Source of the DNA: Nansenia antarctica
Taxonomy: Eukaryota; Chordata; Actinopteri; Argentiniformes; Microstomatidae
NCBI GenBank assembly: GCA_963989245.1
Contig: OZ022346.1
Coordinates: forward strand, 55,765,299 to 55,829,298
DNA length: 64,000 bases
Direction of reading: 5' to 3'
Made by a program: the position numbers and the translations under genes
Notes under the pieces: model-generated
The model's input: only the letters and a program-made list of their open reading frames with translations
Database searches by the model: none
What the model was told of the DNA's origin: nothing
Shown here: piece after piece, positions 1-8,757 of the stretch
How the letters are laid out: every line of letters starts with the position of its first letter
How positions within the stretch are numbered: the stretch's first letter is position 1

Positions 1-43
1 TCATTGACGTTGAATCCGACGCGCTGTATGACGTATCCCATAC

Positions 44-440
44 GGGTAGTGGTGTTTCTCAACCCTCTCCTCGGGGCGCCCCAGCCGCTCCACATATTTG
101 ATCTGTTCCACCACCACCACACCTGATTCAACTAATCAAGTCCAAAGCAATTATGATTTGGACTTGATTAGTTGAATCAGGTGTGCTGGTGGTGGAACAG
201 ATCAAATAGTGGAGCGGCTGGGGCGCCCCGAGGAGAGGGTTGAGAAACACATAGTGAGTTGGACTTGTGATCGGAAGGTTGTGAGTTCAAATCCCGCCTG
301 AAACCACACCACTACTAGTGTGCCCTTGAGTAAGGCACTTAGCCCTCAGTTACTCCAGGGGGAATGTCCCTGTAATTCGTAATTGTAAATCGCTTTGGAT
401 TAAAAAAGCGTCTGCTAAATGGCAAAAAAAAAAAAAAAAA
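44..440 (+). repeat. tRNA-derived SINE, interrupted by a fold-back MITE
   Basis: The stretch from about 251 to 418 matches, nearly base for base, the reverse complement of a second copy at 33170-33356, so this is a dispersed family. A B-box-like GTTCAAATCCC lies near 288 and the 3' part reads like the fish tail ending in GCGTCTGCTAAATG, followed by an A-run from 424. The same 3' tail is seen on an L2-like LINE at 44.6-44.7 kb. The head of the SINE (GGTAGTGG at 45-52) is separated from its body by the inverted repeat at 52-250. Confidence 0.75.
52..250. mobile_element. Fold-back MITE with about 95-bp inverted arms
   Basis: The arms at 52-146 and 157-250 are near-perfect reverse complements separated by about 10 bases. 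Arm ends are GTGTTTCTC and GAGAAACAC. The short word TAGTG lies on both sides (47-51 and 252-256) and could be a target duplication. The insertion sits inside the head of a SINE. No coding sequence is present. Confidence 0.8.
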
Positions 441-445
441 AAAAA

Positions 446-540
446 ATCGCAGGCAAATCGCAGGCTTTGCGATTAGCTAATCGCATCATTTCAAATCGCG
501 ATTTCGATTTAAAATCGATTAATCGTGCAGCCCTACCTGG
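446..540. mobile_element. hAT-like MITE end fragment
   Basis: The sequence is rich in ATCG-type words and ends in ATCGATTAATCGTGCAGCCC, the reverse complement of the common fish hAT terminus that begins with GGGCTGCACGATTAATCG. Only one end is recognised, so this is a fragment. Bases 541-827 hold nothing I can support. Confidence 0.45.
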
Positions 541-827
541 AAAATCAAGAGGTGATATGGAAAATTATTTCAAGGCAAGCGTGGCAACCCTGACTTGTCT
601 TTCCTGGCTAATTATTTGTGTAATTCTGAAAAGTCATTGGAGTGTGAAAGTGCAGAGCAGTGGTGAGTCCAAGGGGGAAGGTTGCCATGGAGCTGTCTAT
701 AAGCATTCTATTAAACATACACGTGAGTCCTTCTGTATTTCAATGTAAGTGTCTTTATTTTAACTCGCTCTGTAAGCTCTACAATACCGGTCTCTTGTTG
801 TCTCGTCGTAACCTGCCCACCTGACCT

Positions 828-987
828 GGGGGGTATTCCATCAACATCGCTAAAAGAAAATCCATGTTTAGTCTGACAAGTCTTGCGAGAGTTCCTAAAA
901 ACATCCAGGCATATTCTGACAAGTCTCGCGAGAGTTATCCAAAATAAGCCAGGATTTTCCTTTAGCGACGTTGATGGAATACCCCCC
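828..987. mobile_element. 160-bp MITE with GGGGGGTATTCCATCAAC ends
   Basis: Terminal inverted repeats GGGGGGTATTCCATCAAC (828-845) and its complement (970-987) bound the unit. Related copies occur at 18733-18828 and 29600-29717. The centre holds an exact TCTCGCGAGA palindrome (924-933) and a degenerate second one. No ORF. Confidence 0.75.
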
Positions 988-1615
988 TGATGTCACTACG
1001 GCGGCCTGTACACAATAACAATAATACCACAGTTCACATTTAGACCAATCAGGAGCCCTTGTGTCACGTCGTCAACTGAATGTTTAATGTCATTAATCTG
1101 ATTTTGGATCAGCGGTTAGAGAGAGATGGGCGTGGATTTAGGTGCACTTTTAGTCAACATCCATTATAGCGCTGATCTAGGATCAGATATATTTTAATCA
1201 GCTAAAATGTTCAGAATTATTTTATTTTTTTGAGAACTTTGTGTGTGTGTTTCAATTAGTGGCGGACGAAATTCATTCGTGGCGGCCCGCCACCAATAAA
1301 TGCATATAGAGAAAACACTGAGGTTGCCATGGAGCTTATAGACTCTATTCTAGTCTTCCTATTGGTTCAGTTATTTCCTTTGAGGTGAGGGACCAAACTA
1401 GGAGACCCAATTGATTGAGCTTCTTCTTTAGATTGTTAATGTGGTTTTGATAAATTATTACGTTGTGAACATCTAAAAAAGGTTTAAATTAAACAGCAAG
1501 CGATCGTACTTCTAGTGACACATGTTTGTGTTGACTACTCATATTGAGAAGCAATGTAAAGGACATTGTTAAGAGAAGAAACAAGGTCAAGAGCTGACCT
1601 CACTGATTACAATCT
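988..1615. other. No gene seen
   Basis: This stretch has no open frame of note. A short self-complementary piece occurs near 1261-1296 (GTGGCGG...CCGCCAC), probably an old repeat end. Otherwise nothing is supported. Confidence 0.5.
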
Positions 1616-1623
1616 TTTATCAG

Positions 1624-2081
1624 TAGGGATGCTCCGATCTGGATTTTTGGGACCGATCACCGATTTTTTTCCTCAAGATCAACCGATACCGTTTTTTTTT
1701 TAAAATACATAACTGTAGGCCTACTGACTGGATAGCCTACATATTTTTTGCTTTTTAGACAAAAGTTTTGATCCATTAGGCACCAAGCAAACGCAGACCC
1801 ATTTTTATGGCATAGTAAAGGTCTGGCCTATCACCCAGTTAGGGCCTGAAGCCCAAGTCAGTCGATATGGCTGTATAAAAGACATCATAAACGTGGCCTT
1901 CATGGTTTACATACTGTTACGTCCTCCTATGTTTTCTGTTCAGTTATCTGTCTTCCCCAGGAAAAAAATAAAAATAAAAAATCGGTTTTTGCGATCGGCC
2001 ATTTTTGCCGATCACCGATCGAGTCATTTGGAGTGAAATCGGCCGATTTAAATCGGTGGCCGATAAATCGGAGCATCCCTA
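1624..2081. mobile_element. Non-autonomous hAT element with 8-bp TSD
   Basis: Terminal inverted repeats TAGGGATGCTCCGAT (1624-1638) and ATCGGAGCATCCCTA (2067-2081) bound the element. The 8-bp word TTTATCAG occurs directly outside both ends (1616-1623 and 2082-2089), the target duplication length expected of hAT transposons. The interior has repeated CCGATCACCGAT words near both ends and no transposase. Confidence 0.9.
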
Positions 2082-2163
2082 TTTATCAGTATTGTAATTA
2101 TTACTGTAGGCTACACTGAACTGTTATGGACTTACTGCATCATTTTATTGAATTATTATTCAG

Positions 2164-2334
2164 GCTGGAGAGATGTGACCTCACAGAGAGATGCTGTGAA
2201 GCGCTGGCCTCAGCTGCAGCTCAAACTCCTCCCACCTGAGAGCTGAACCTCAGTCACAACAATCTACAAGACTCAGGAGTGAAGCTGCTCTCTGCTGGAC
2301 TGGAGAGTCCACACTGCAAACTGGAGACACTGAG
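2164..2334 (+). pseudogene. NLR (NLRC3-like) leucine-rich-repeat exon, broken
   Basis: The translation resembles the fish NLR LRR exon: it starts LERCDLTERCCEALAS and ends with SGVKLLSAGLESPHCKLETL. It is bounded by an AG acceptor (2162-2163) and a GTGAGT donor (2335). The typical exon in these families is about 174 bp; here it is 171 bp. Two small deletions, one near 2211 and one near 2240, shift the middle of the exon and put a TGA in frame at about 2237. No second LRR exon, NACHT or B30.2 exon is visible, so it is an isolated decayed exon. Confidence 0.8.
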
Positions 2335-2401
2335 GTGAGTAGACATACTGAGTAATATACACTATCACTTTTAATCCACATATTACATTTTAGAACATAA
2401 A

Positions 2402-2526
2402 GGGCCGGTTTCACAGACAAGGCTTAAGCCTAATCCTAGACTAAAAAACATCTTCAATGGAGATTTTACATTGAAAGTGTGATTTAGTCCAGGACTAGGC
2501 TTAAGCCTTGTCTCTGAAACCGGCCC
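2402..2526. mobile_element. 125-bp palindromic MITE (GGGCCGGTTTCACAGACA family)
   Basis: The two halves are inverted repeats with ends GGGCCGGTTTCACAGACA and TGTCTCTGAAACCGGCCC. A second nearly identical copy is at 11442-11565. No coding sequence. Confidence 0.8.
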
Positions 2527-2590
2527 AAAAAGTTTGAAATCAAAATCTTAGGTAAACAATGAAATATCCATTGTCATTAATTCTGTCGCG

Positions 2591-2960
2591 TTGGCGAAAT
2601 GTTACCAGACGTAAACTAGCCTGATAGCTTTAGCTGCCTTAGAAATGTTAACAGACGTAAACTAGCCTGATAGCTTTAGCTGCCTTAGAAACGTTACCAG
2701 ACGTAAACTAGCCTGATAGCTTTAGCTGCCTTAGAAACGTTAACAGACGTAAACTAGCCTGATAGCTTTAGCTGCCTTAGAAACGTTAACAGACGTAAAC
2801 TAGCCTGATAGCTTTAGCTGCCTTAGAAACGTTACCAGACGTAAACTAGCCTGATAGCTTTAGCTGCCTTAGAAACGTTAACAGACGTAAACTAGCCTGA
2901 TAGCTTTAGCTGCCTTAGAAACGTTAACAGACGTAAACTAGCTAGATAGCTTAGCTGCCT
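2591..2960. repeat. 46-bp minisatellite, 8 copies
   Basis: The word CAGACGTAAACTAGCCTGAT recurs at 46-base spacing starting at 2606, 2652, 2698, 2744, 2790, 2836, 2882 and 2928. Copies differ by single bases (GTTACC versus GTTAAC). The last copy is degenerate. Confidence 0.95.
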
Positions 2961-3600
2961 GAGGTACGGTGGTTAACACACACGCTGCTGGTCTGGTTAG
3001 CTCTAGCTCGCTAGCAGTTAGGGATATTCAGTAGTTACTAGTACTAGTAGTAGCAGTCAGTTAATGAACACGGTAACACATCTATAAACACACCACGTGT
3101 CATGTATGGCGTTCGCTAGCTAACCTCTGATCCTTCACATTAAATGACATAACGATGTTCAGTTGTTAGTGTTTATTAATCGTACATCCAGATAGGTAAC
3201 TAGCTGACATGTATTCGGGTGGCTGGATCTCAAGCACGTCATGTGTTCTAGAAGCGTCTGGAGACTTTGTAGCCGATCTGCCTCCGTTCAGATTAAACAA
3301 ACGCGTTGGAAAGACGTCAGTGTGTTTGATCGTCAGTGTGTTTGATCGTTGTGTTGTGTAATTGTTGTTTTGCAACCCGACATTTCGTGACGTTAGCAGC
3401 AACAGCGGGCTGCATACCTCATCGTGATGTTGCAGTGAAGTGAATGTTTCCAATTCTTTCTAGCCTGCTTGCCTTATCACTTGAGGCTATTTTATTTTAT
3501 TTTATTAAAACTAAACTCTTAAATTGGGTAGAACCCGTTTTAATAGCTCTCGCAACAATAATATTAAGTCTTATCGTTGACACTCGTTCGAGATTAATTC
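2961..3600. other. Low-complexity spacer, no gene supported
   Basis: The region has CTAGC-rich and TAGTAGTAG-like words followed by AT-rich sequence. Several short open frames exist on both strands but none resembles a known protein. A direct repeat of CAGTGTGTTTGATCGT occurs near 3320-3350. Confidence 0.5.
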
Positions 3601-3666
3601 TATGTTATCTAACTATGTTTTCCTTTGTCTTCCCTTGCAAGGTACATGGGAGGCCAGTAACATGGT

Positions 3667-4150
3667 GTGCCAGTCCGATCCCGCTGTTCTGGTGTCTACC
3701 ACGAACACGGAACCGCACATTCGCAACCGCTGCCTGTCACCCGGGTCGGGCAACTGTGGCGGGGGAGGGGGAGGCAGCTGCACCGCCGGGGTGGACCAGC
3801 AGCCCCGCCAAGCCTCCCCCGAGAGAACTGCCAGTGTGATCATGAGAAGTGTCGCAACATGGACACTAAGACCTCTACTGTGGACTCATGTGATCTGGAC
3901 GATGGGTCTAAAGATTCATTTTCCATTCAAGACCCTACAGCTATTAGCACTGGGGATGATACCTTCTTCAAACCACCCTGTGCCACCCCCACTAAGAAGG
4001 TGCTTGGAGAGCACATCCCTGCAGACTTGAAACTGGAGAGAAAACCGATCACCCCAGGTGAGGAGGAGAAAGAAGAAGAAGAAGAAGAGAGGCACACGAA
4101 CAGTTCCAGAAGCATTGCTCTAGGATTAAGACCCGGACCCCACCGCTGCC
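3667..4150 (+). other. Unrecognised open frame upstream of the separase exon
   Basis: A 199-codon plus-strand frame starts at 3667 and runs into the separase-like exon at 4156. The part before that exon is rich in acidic and Ser/Thr residues and contains a glutamate run (about 4069-4089). I do not recognise it. A GC-rich block (about 3740-3815) encoding a Gly run is repeated almost exactly at 5231-5306. The frame could be chance in a GC-rich, purine-rich stretch, or an exon of a host gene. Confidence 0.25.
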
Positions 4151-4155
4151 ACCAG

Positions 4156-4593
4156 AGGGCCGCCTGTATGCTGTTTGGCTGCAGCAGTGCTGCTCTGGCT
4201 GTGCGTGGGGAGCTGGAGGGGTCTGGCATCATCCTCAACTACCTAATGGCAGGCAAACATGGCTGATGTCCATGTTACGTCCTCTGAGTCCTGTCTGTCT
4301 GGTTAAAATACCTCAGTGACTCGTGTCCTCAACCAACCAACCTTCCAACCAACCAAACCAACGAGCAGGCGTGGTCTCAGTGCAGATGGACTCAGCTCAG
4401 AGCAGGAGTGATGTCACGTACAGCATGTACACTTCACACAAACTAAGTGATGACCAGAATCAGACTATATGAACATCAGTGTCTCAGTGTGACTGAGGGA
4501 ACAGAGGAAGTGAAGTCAGTCGGTGTTGGAGGACTGTTAAACACAAACACCAGCTCACTGTTATAAGAATAATAGTAACACTAACTCTCTTTT

Positions 4594-4630
<37 letters not shown>

Positions 4631-4869
4631 ACTGAGTCATTCCCAATGTGACTGAACATTGACTGAATGTGACTGTTCTGGGGAACCTGTGGGACGTTAC
4701 CAACGTGGACATGGAACGCTTCACCACGGCCCTGCTGCAGTCCTGGATGTCTGCAGGCCCTGGGGCTGCTCTCCTGGACCACATGGACTCCTCCCCCCAG
4801 GCCACCCAACTCAAATACATCACAGGAGCTGCGCCTGTGGTCTACGGCCTCCCCGTACACTTGCGATAG
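4156..4869 (+). pseudogene. espl1: Separase (ESPL1) C-terminal fragment, two exons
   Basis: Two pieces match the C-terminus of separase, the caspase-like protease that cleaves cohesin at anaphase. The first (4156-4252) reads MLFGCSSAALAVRGELEGSG then IILNYLMAG and follows a CACCAG acceptor. The second (about 4675-4869) begins near LGNLWDVTNVDMERF, ends AAPVVYGLPVHLR and has a TAG stop at 4867-4869. The roughly 400 bases between them include CT and CA repeats. The first exon would need a GC donor (GCAG|GCAAAC) and the second has no clear acceptor next to the coding part. No upstream separase exon, including the catalytic His region, is seen. This is a displaced 3' fragment, probably dead. Confidence 0.85.
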
Positions 4870-4991
4870 GACGAGGAGACGCACCGTTTAAGAAACTAAG
4901 CAATTTCACACCCAATGCCCCCGATACTAGTGTGTATGATTTTAAACTTTTAAAGGTTTGTTTTATTTATCGTTATCATTAACAAATTACC

Positions 4992-5232
4992 TTTTTAATA
5001 ACATGTAATGCCAAAACGAATGCCTTTTGGTGTGAATGCCTTTGTTAATTTAATATAGCAAATGTTTTTATTTATTTATTTATTATTTATTTATTTATTA
5101 CAAATTATTATACTAATTTATACATTGATTGCAATTCTGGATTTACATAAAATATATAATATATTTAAGTATAATTTTATTATACATTACATTACAATAT
5201 ATTTTTAATAACATGTAATGCCAAAACGAATG
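4992..5232. repeat. AT-rich segment between 34-bp direct repeats
   Basis: A roughly 34-base sequence containing TAACATGTAATGCCAAAACG occurs at about 4992-5025 and again at 5199-5232. Between the copies is very AT-rich DNA with TATTTA runs. The second copy leads directly into a GC-rich block and then a serpin exon fragment. Confidence 0.75.
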
Positions 5233-5307
5233 CCGGGTCGGGCAACTGTGGTGGTGGCGGGGGAGGCAGCTGCACCGCCGGGGTGGACCAGCAGCCCCGC
5301 CAAGCCT

Positions 5308-5409
5308 GAGAAACTGAGTGAGTGGACCAACAGAGACAACATGGACATTGGCTCAGATGTCATACTTCACCTGCCCAAGTTTAAACTGGAGGAGGAGTGT
5401 GATCTGAAG
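5308..5409 (+). pseudogene. Serpin family B exon fragment
   Basis: The translation KLSEWTNRDNMDIGSDVILH followed by LPKFKLEEECDLK matches the clade B serpin (leukocyte elastase inhibitor type) segment containing the HLPxFKLEE motif. It is about 34 codons long. It stops abruptly at the junction where a LINE reverse-transcriptase FADDTT motif begins at 5410. No other serpin exon is present. It is a stray piece whose original splice borders are lost. Confidence 0.85.
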
Positions 5410-6357
5410 TTTGCAGACGACACCACCCTGGTGGGCCTCATCTCCAGGGGGGGACGAATCTGCCTACAGGGGTGAGATCGAGGGGCTGCAGAGCTGGTGC
5501 AGTTTTAACAATCTGGAGCTCAATGCTCTAAAAACAGTGGAGATGGTGGTGGACTTCAGTAGGAAAGCAGCCCTGCCCCCTCCCATCACGCTGGGAGGTA
5601 CCCCGGTGGCCTCCGTGGAGTCATGCCGCTTTCTAGGCATGACCATCTCCCGGGACCTTAAGTGGGAGCTGAACACCGAGGCCCTCTCGAAGAAGGCCCA
5701 GAAGAGGATGTTCTTCCTCCGGCAGCTGAGGAAATTCAGGCTGCCGAGGTCCATGATGGTCCAGTTTTACACGGCCATCATAGAGTCCATCCTCACCCAC
5801 TCCATCACCTGGTTCCCTGCTGCAACGACCAAGGACAAGGCCAAGTTGCAGCGGGTGATACGTTCAGCAGAGAGGGATTGAGGGATTGCGGGATTGAGGG
5901 ATTGCGGACGCTTAAAGGTGTCTCCATAACAACAGTGGACCGCCTTCATTCACAGCTCCCATTTCTGGAGAACATCCACTGTGGGCGGGGCTGACCTCAC
6001 TCTCACACTCCTCAGGCTGCCGAGGTCCATGGTGGTCCAGTTTTACACGGCCATCATAGAGTCCATCCTCACCCACTCCATCACCTGGTTCCCTGCTGCA
6101 ACGACCAAGGACAAGGCCAAGTTGCAGCGGGTGATACGTTCAGCAGAGAGGGATTGCGGGATTGAGGGATTGCGGACGCTTAAAGGTGTCTCCTTAACAA
6201 CAGTGGACCGCCTTCAATCACAGCTCCCATTTCTGGAGAACATCCACTGTGGGCGGGGCTGACCTCACTCTCACACTCCTCAGGCTGCCGAGGTCCATGG
6301 TGGTCCAGTTTTACACGGCCATCATAGAGTCCATCCTCACCCACTCCATAATCACCT
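5410..6357 (+). mobile_element. LINE ORF2 C-terminal fragment with internal 270-bp duplications
   Basis: The frame begins with the reverse-transcriptase box FADDTTLVG, shifts frame in a G-run near 5450, and continues with the typical thumb and C-terminal LINE sequence (for example LGMTISRDLKWELNTEALSK). A unit starting GGCTGCCGAGGTCCATG recurs at about 5742, 6013 and 6282, so the 3' part has been duplicated in tandem with a period near 270 bases. The family looks like Rex1/L2 in the jockey/CR1 group. It is truncated at both ends and non-functional. A related fragment on the minus strand lies at about 14375-14460. Confidence 0.8.
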
Positions 6358-6729
6358 GGTTATGTATTTAGTTTGTGTAGTTCTGTTTATTACTTGGTTT
6401 GTTTTCTTCTAAAAGGAAAAAGACTAATACTAGTGCCTGTGCAATTTCCTTCCCTTTATCAGGGGAAGGAAAACGTGTTCCCCAACCTAACCTAGCCCGT
6501 GCCTAGATTTTCTAGTACCTTTAGTTGTTTTGATTATATAAACCTCTTTTTGTATGTATGTTTTTTATAGTTTTTTTTTACAAAAAATGTAGACTGGGTT
6601 TCCCCTGTCTGTACTGGGGAACACAATCATTGTAGGACAGGAGGAGGAAGTGGACCACACCCATGTGGAAGCTACACAGGAAACCACACCCCTCCTACAA
6701 GAAGCTCCAGTCTCCATTTTTCTGTCATT

Positions 6730-6767
6730 CAGTTCCTGAGGAAGCCGATCGGCGAAACGTCGAACTG
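6730..6767 (+). ncRNA. Candidate minimal hammerhead ribozyme of the Penelope-like element
   Basis: CAGTTC (6730-6735) pairs perfectly with GAACTG (6762-6767). Between them are the hammerhead core CTGAGGA (6736-6742), a stem GCC/GGC (6744-6746 and 6751-6753) and GAAA (6754-6757). These are followed by C-G-T-C, giving a very short stem III and a predicted GTC cleavage site at 6761. Penelope-like elements are known to carry minimal hammerheads of this type in their terminal repeats. One extra A at 6743 before stem II is a deviation. Activity is inference. Confidence 0.55.
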
Positions 6768-7306
6768 GACATTTAGCTTTTATGGTTTTTAATTGTTTTA
6801 ATTGTTTTAATTGTTTTATGTAAACAATCTTTTGGTTTTAAAGGGATTCGTTTTAATATTTCAAGTACTTGGATTTTAAACAATTCTCACCGCCACATGT
6901 TTTTTGGTTTTTATCCTCCCTCTGGGGTTGGCCACCCCATGGGGAGTGGTGTGAGTATGAATCCAAGATAATAGACTCTTTTATTCCTTGATTTTATCTG
7001 AACTGTTTTACACTCTGAGCTTTTTAACAGAATTGAAGATTCCTCAGAGTGAGTTCAAGATTATAATTAATTGTTTCCACCTTAATTATTTCCTATCACC
7101 AGGACAATTGATTGTGTGTTTTTTGTGTAAATGTTTGTGTAATTGATTGTGTTTTATGTTATATTTTTGTGGTGCTTTTCCCTGATTGTTCCTCCTTCCC
7201 ACTTGTTTTCCCCCCAAAAAACAACCCCCCCCCCCTTCCTTTGATAGGTTTTTAGAATAAGAGACACCCCCTGTCAATTGGAGGGACCAACTCACTTACG
7301 CTCACT

Positions 7307-8518
7307 ATGGCGGCGCGCCCACAGCTTTATAATAATAGGAGACCCCTGAGACAGCAACAGGGTGAGTGGCACCATAGGGTTTCCACTCATCAACAGCTAG
7401 AACGGTACCCGGCTATTTAGAGGACCCCAGTGGACTTAGCCGGTACAAAAAGGTATTTTAAACTTTTATAGGCAGTTCATCACATTGAGATTCTGGGGGA
7501 TACTAATAGTGATAGACCTGCCCCCCCTGGAATGGTGAGGCAGGTCAATAGGTTAGCAGGATTTATTAAGCCTGCCTCCCCAAACCCAGAAACCTCCCGG
7601 AAGGTGAGGGAGTGTACGGACCATTGGTTACGGGATAATTTGAATATTTTAAGGGAGCATTATGCTGGGGTTTTGAGGGAGGGTCTGGCCAATCTGGAGG
7701 GGTTAGATGAGGAAGCCTTAAATAGAGCAGTAGTATGGAGCAGGATGAGATACAGGAGGAAATTCACTAACAGTTCTGTGGAAATGTTAAAATCTAGGCT
7801 CAGCTTAATACATCCATCCCAGCCTAGTCAAGCTGGGAAACAGTCTGAGCCTTCCACTTATGCGGCTGTAGTGCAGTCTGTCTCTTTGCCCATACCTAGA
7901 ACACCTACTTCTATAGAGACTTCCTCCACCCTGTCTCGAACTATCACAGCAGAGGAGTTTCCAAGGCTGCCCTCAGTTCCCCCCTCACAGGGCCCCACCC
8001 CTTACATTCAGAAGGTAATGGCTCCCAAACCCCAGAGAACACCAGAGACTAGGCCCTCAGGGCAGCGAAGACCCGTGCCCCTGACACAGTTGGATGTGAG
8101 CACTGGGGTCTCCCAGGAGGTGCCTTTCCTCCCAGCCCCCCAAACGGCTGAGGTGTCCCACCCACACTCACCCCCAGTTATAACTGAGGAGGTTATACTC
8201 CCTGATGGTTTGCGTAACATCTCCTTTCAACTGGAGCTGGAGAATAGTGGCGGCACTAGCCTCTCCACCTCCCTGTTGTCCGACCATTCAGGTGAGGGTG
8301 GGGATAATGGGCTCACTTTACAGCCTGCCCCCCAGGGGGACAGTGAGGGAGACACCATTTTAGAGGGAGAGGTGGGGGGGGGGGGGAGGCTTCCGGGGTG
8401 GGGGGGGGGGGGGTTAGAGTGGAGAGGGGGGGGAGGCTCCCTCCTTCCAGAGGCCCACAACTGCCCCCCTCCACCTCACACACCCCCCTCCCTCCTTCCA
8501 GAGGCCCACAACTGCTGA
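7307..8518 (+). pseudogene. Penelope-like element ORF1, N-terminal part
   Basis: The frame can be traced from an ATG at 7307 with two in-frame TAG stops before the uninterrupted part that starts at the ATG at 7532. The product has a helical, basic N-terminal region (about codons 1-95 from 7532), then a long Pro/Ser/Thr-rich linker, and ends in G-runs where the FANCD2 piece begins. Its continuation is the SGNH domain ORF after 8880 in another frame. The function of this N-terminal part is not known to me; a nucleic-acid-binding or multimerisation role typical of retroelement ORF1 proteins is conjecture. Confidence 0.6.
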
Positions 8519-8757
8519 TATGGAACCTTGCTGTTAGAGACTAACACATCCTAGTCAACCTGGTCAAGGTGTTCGACAGCAGACCAGTGCTCATCGTGTG
8601 TCTGACGTACGGGCGTCTTTTCCTGGAGTCGTTCATGAAGCTGGGCATGCCGCTGCTGGACTTGAGTTTTAAGAAGCACAAGGAGGATGTCCAGAGCCTG
8701 CTGAGGACCCTGCAGCTGAGCACCAGGCAGCTCCATCACATGTGTGGACACTCCAAG
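8512..8757 (+). pseudogene. fancd2: FANCD2 fragment inserted in the Penelope-like ORF1
   Basis: The translation LLIWNLAVRD, a TAA stop at 8542, then HILVNLVKVFDSRPVL and FKKHKEDVQSLLRTLQLSTR through HHMCGHSK matches the C-terminal half of FANCD2, the monoubiquitinated Fanconi anaemia scaffold protein. The piece covers about 82 codons without an intron. A pyrimidine tract plus CAG precedes it (about 8488-8500) and is duplicated just upstream, so a genomic rather than mRNA origin is possible. The element sequence G-run + TTAGAGTG + AGAGGGGGG flanks it on both sides (about 8401-8431 and 8790-8824). It is not a functional gene. Confidence 0.85.

Noticed and set aside
419..748. 109-codon frame starting in a poly-A run
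   Set aside because: Its start is the SINE A-tail (Lys run) and it crosses a hAT MITE end; not a gene.
3602..4030. A secreted or membrane protein gene from the frames at 3444-4030
   Set aside because: The hydrophobic start is AT-rich chance coding, frames conflict, and no family match is visible.
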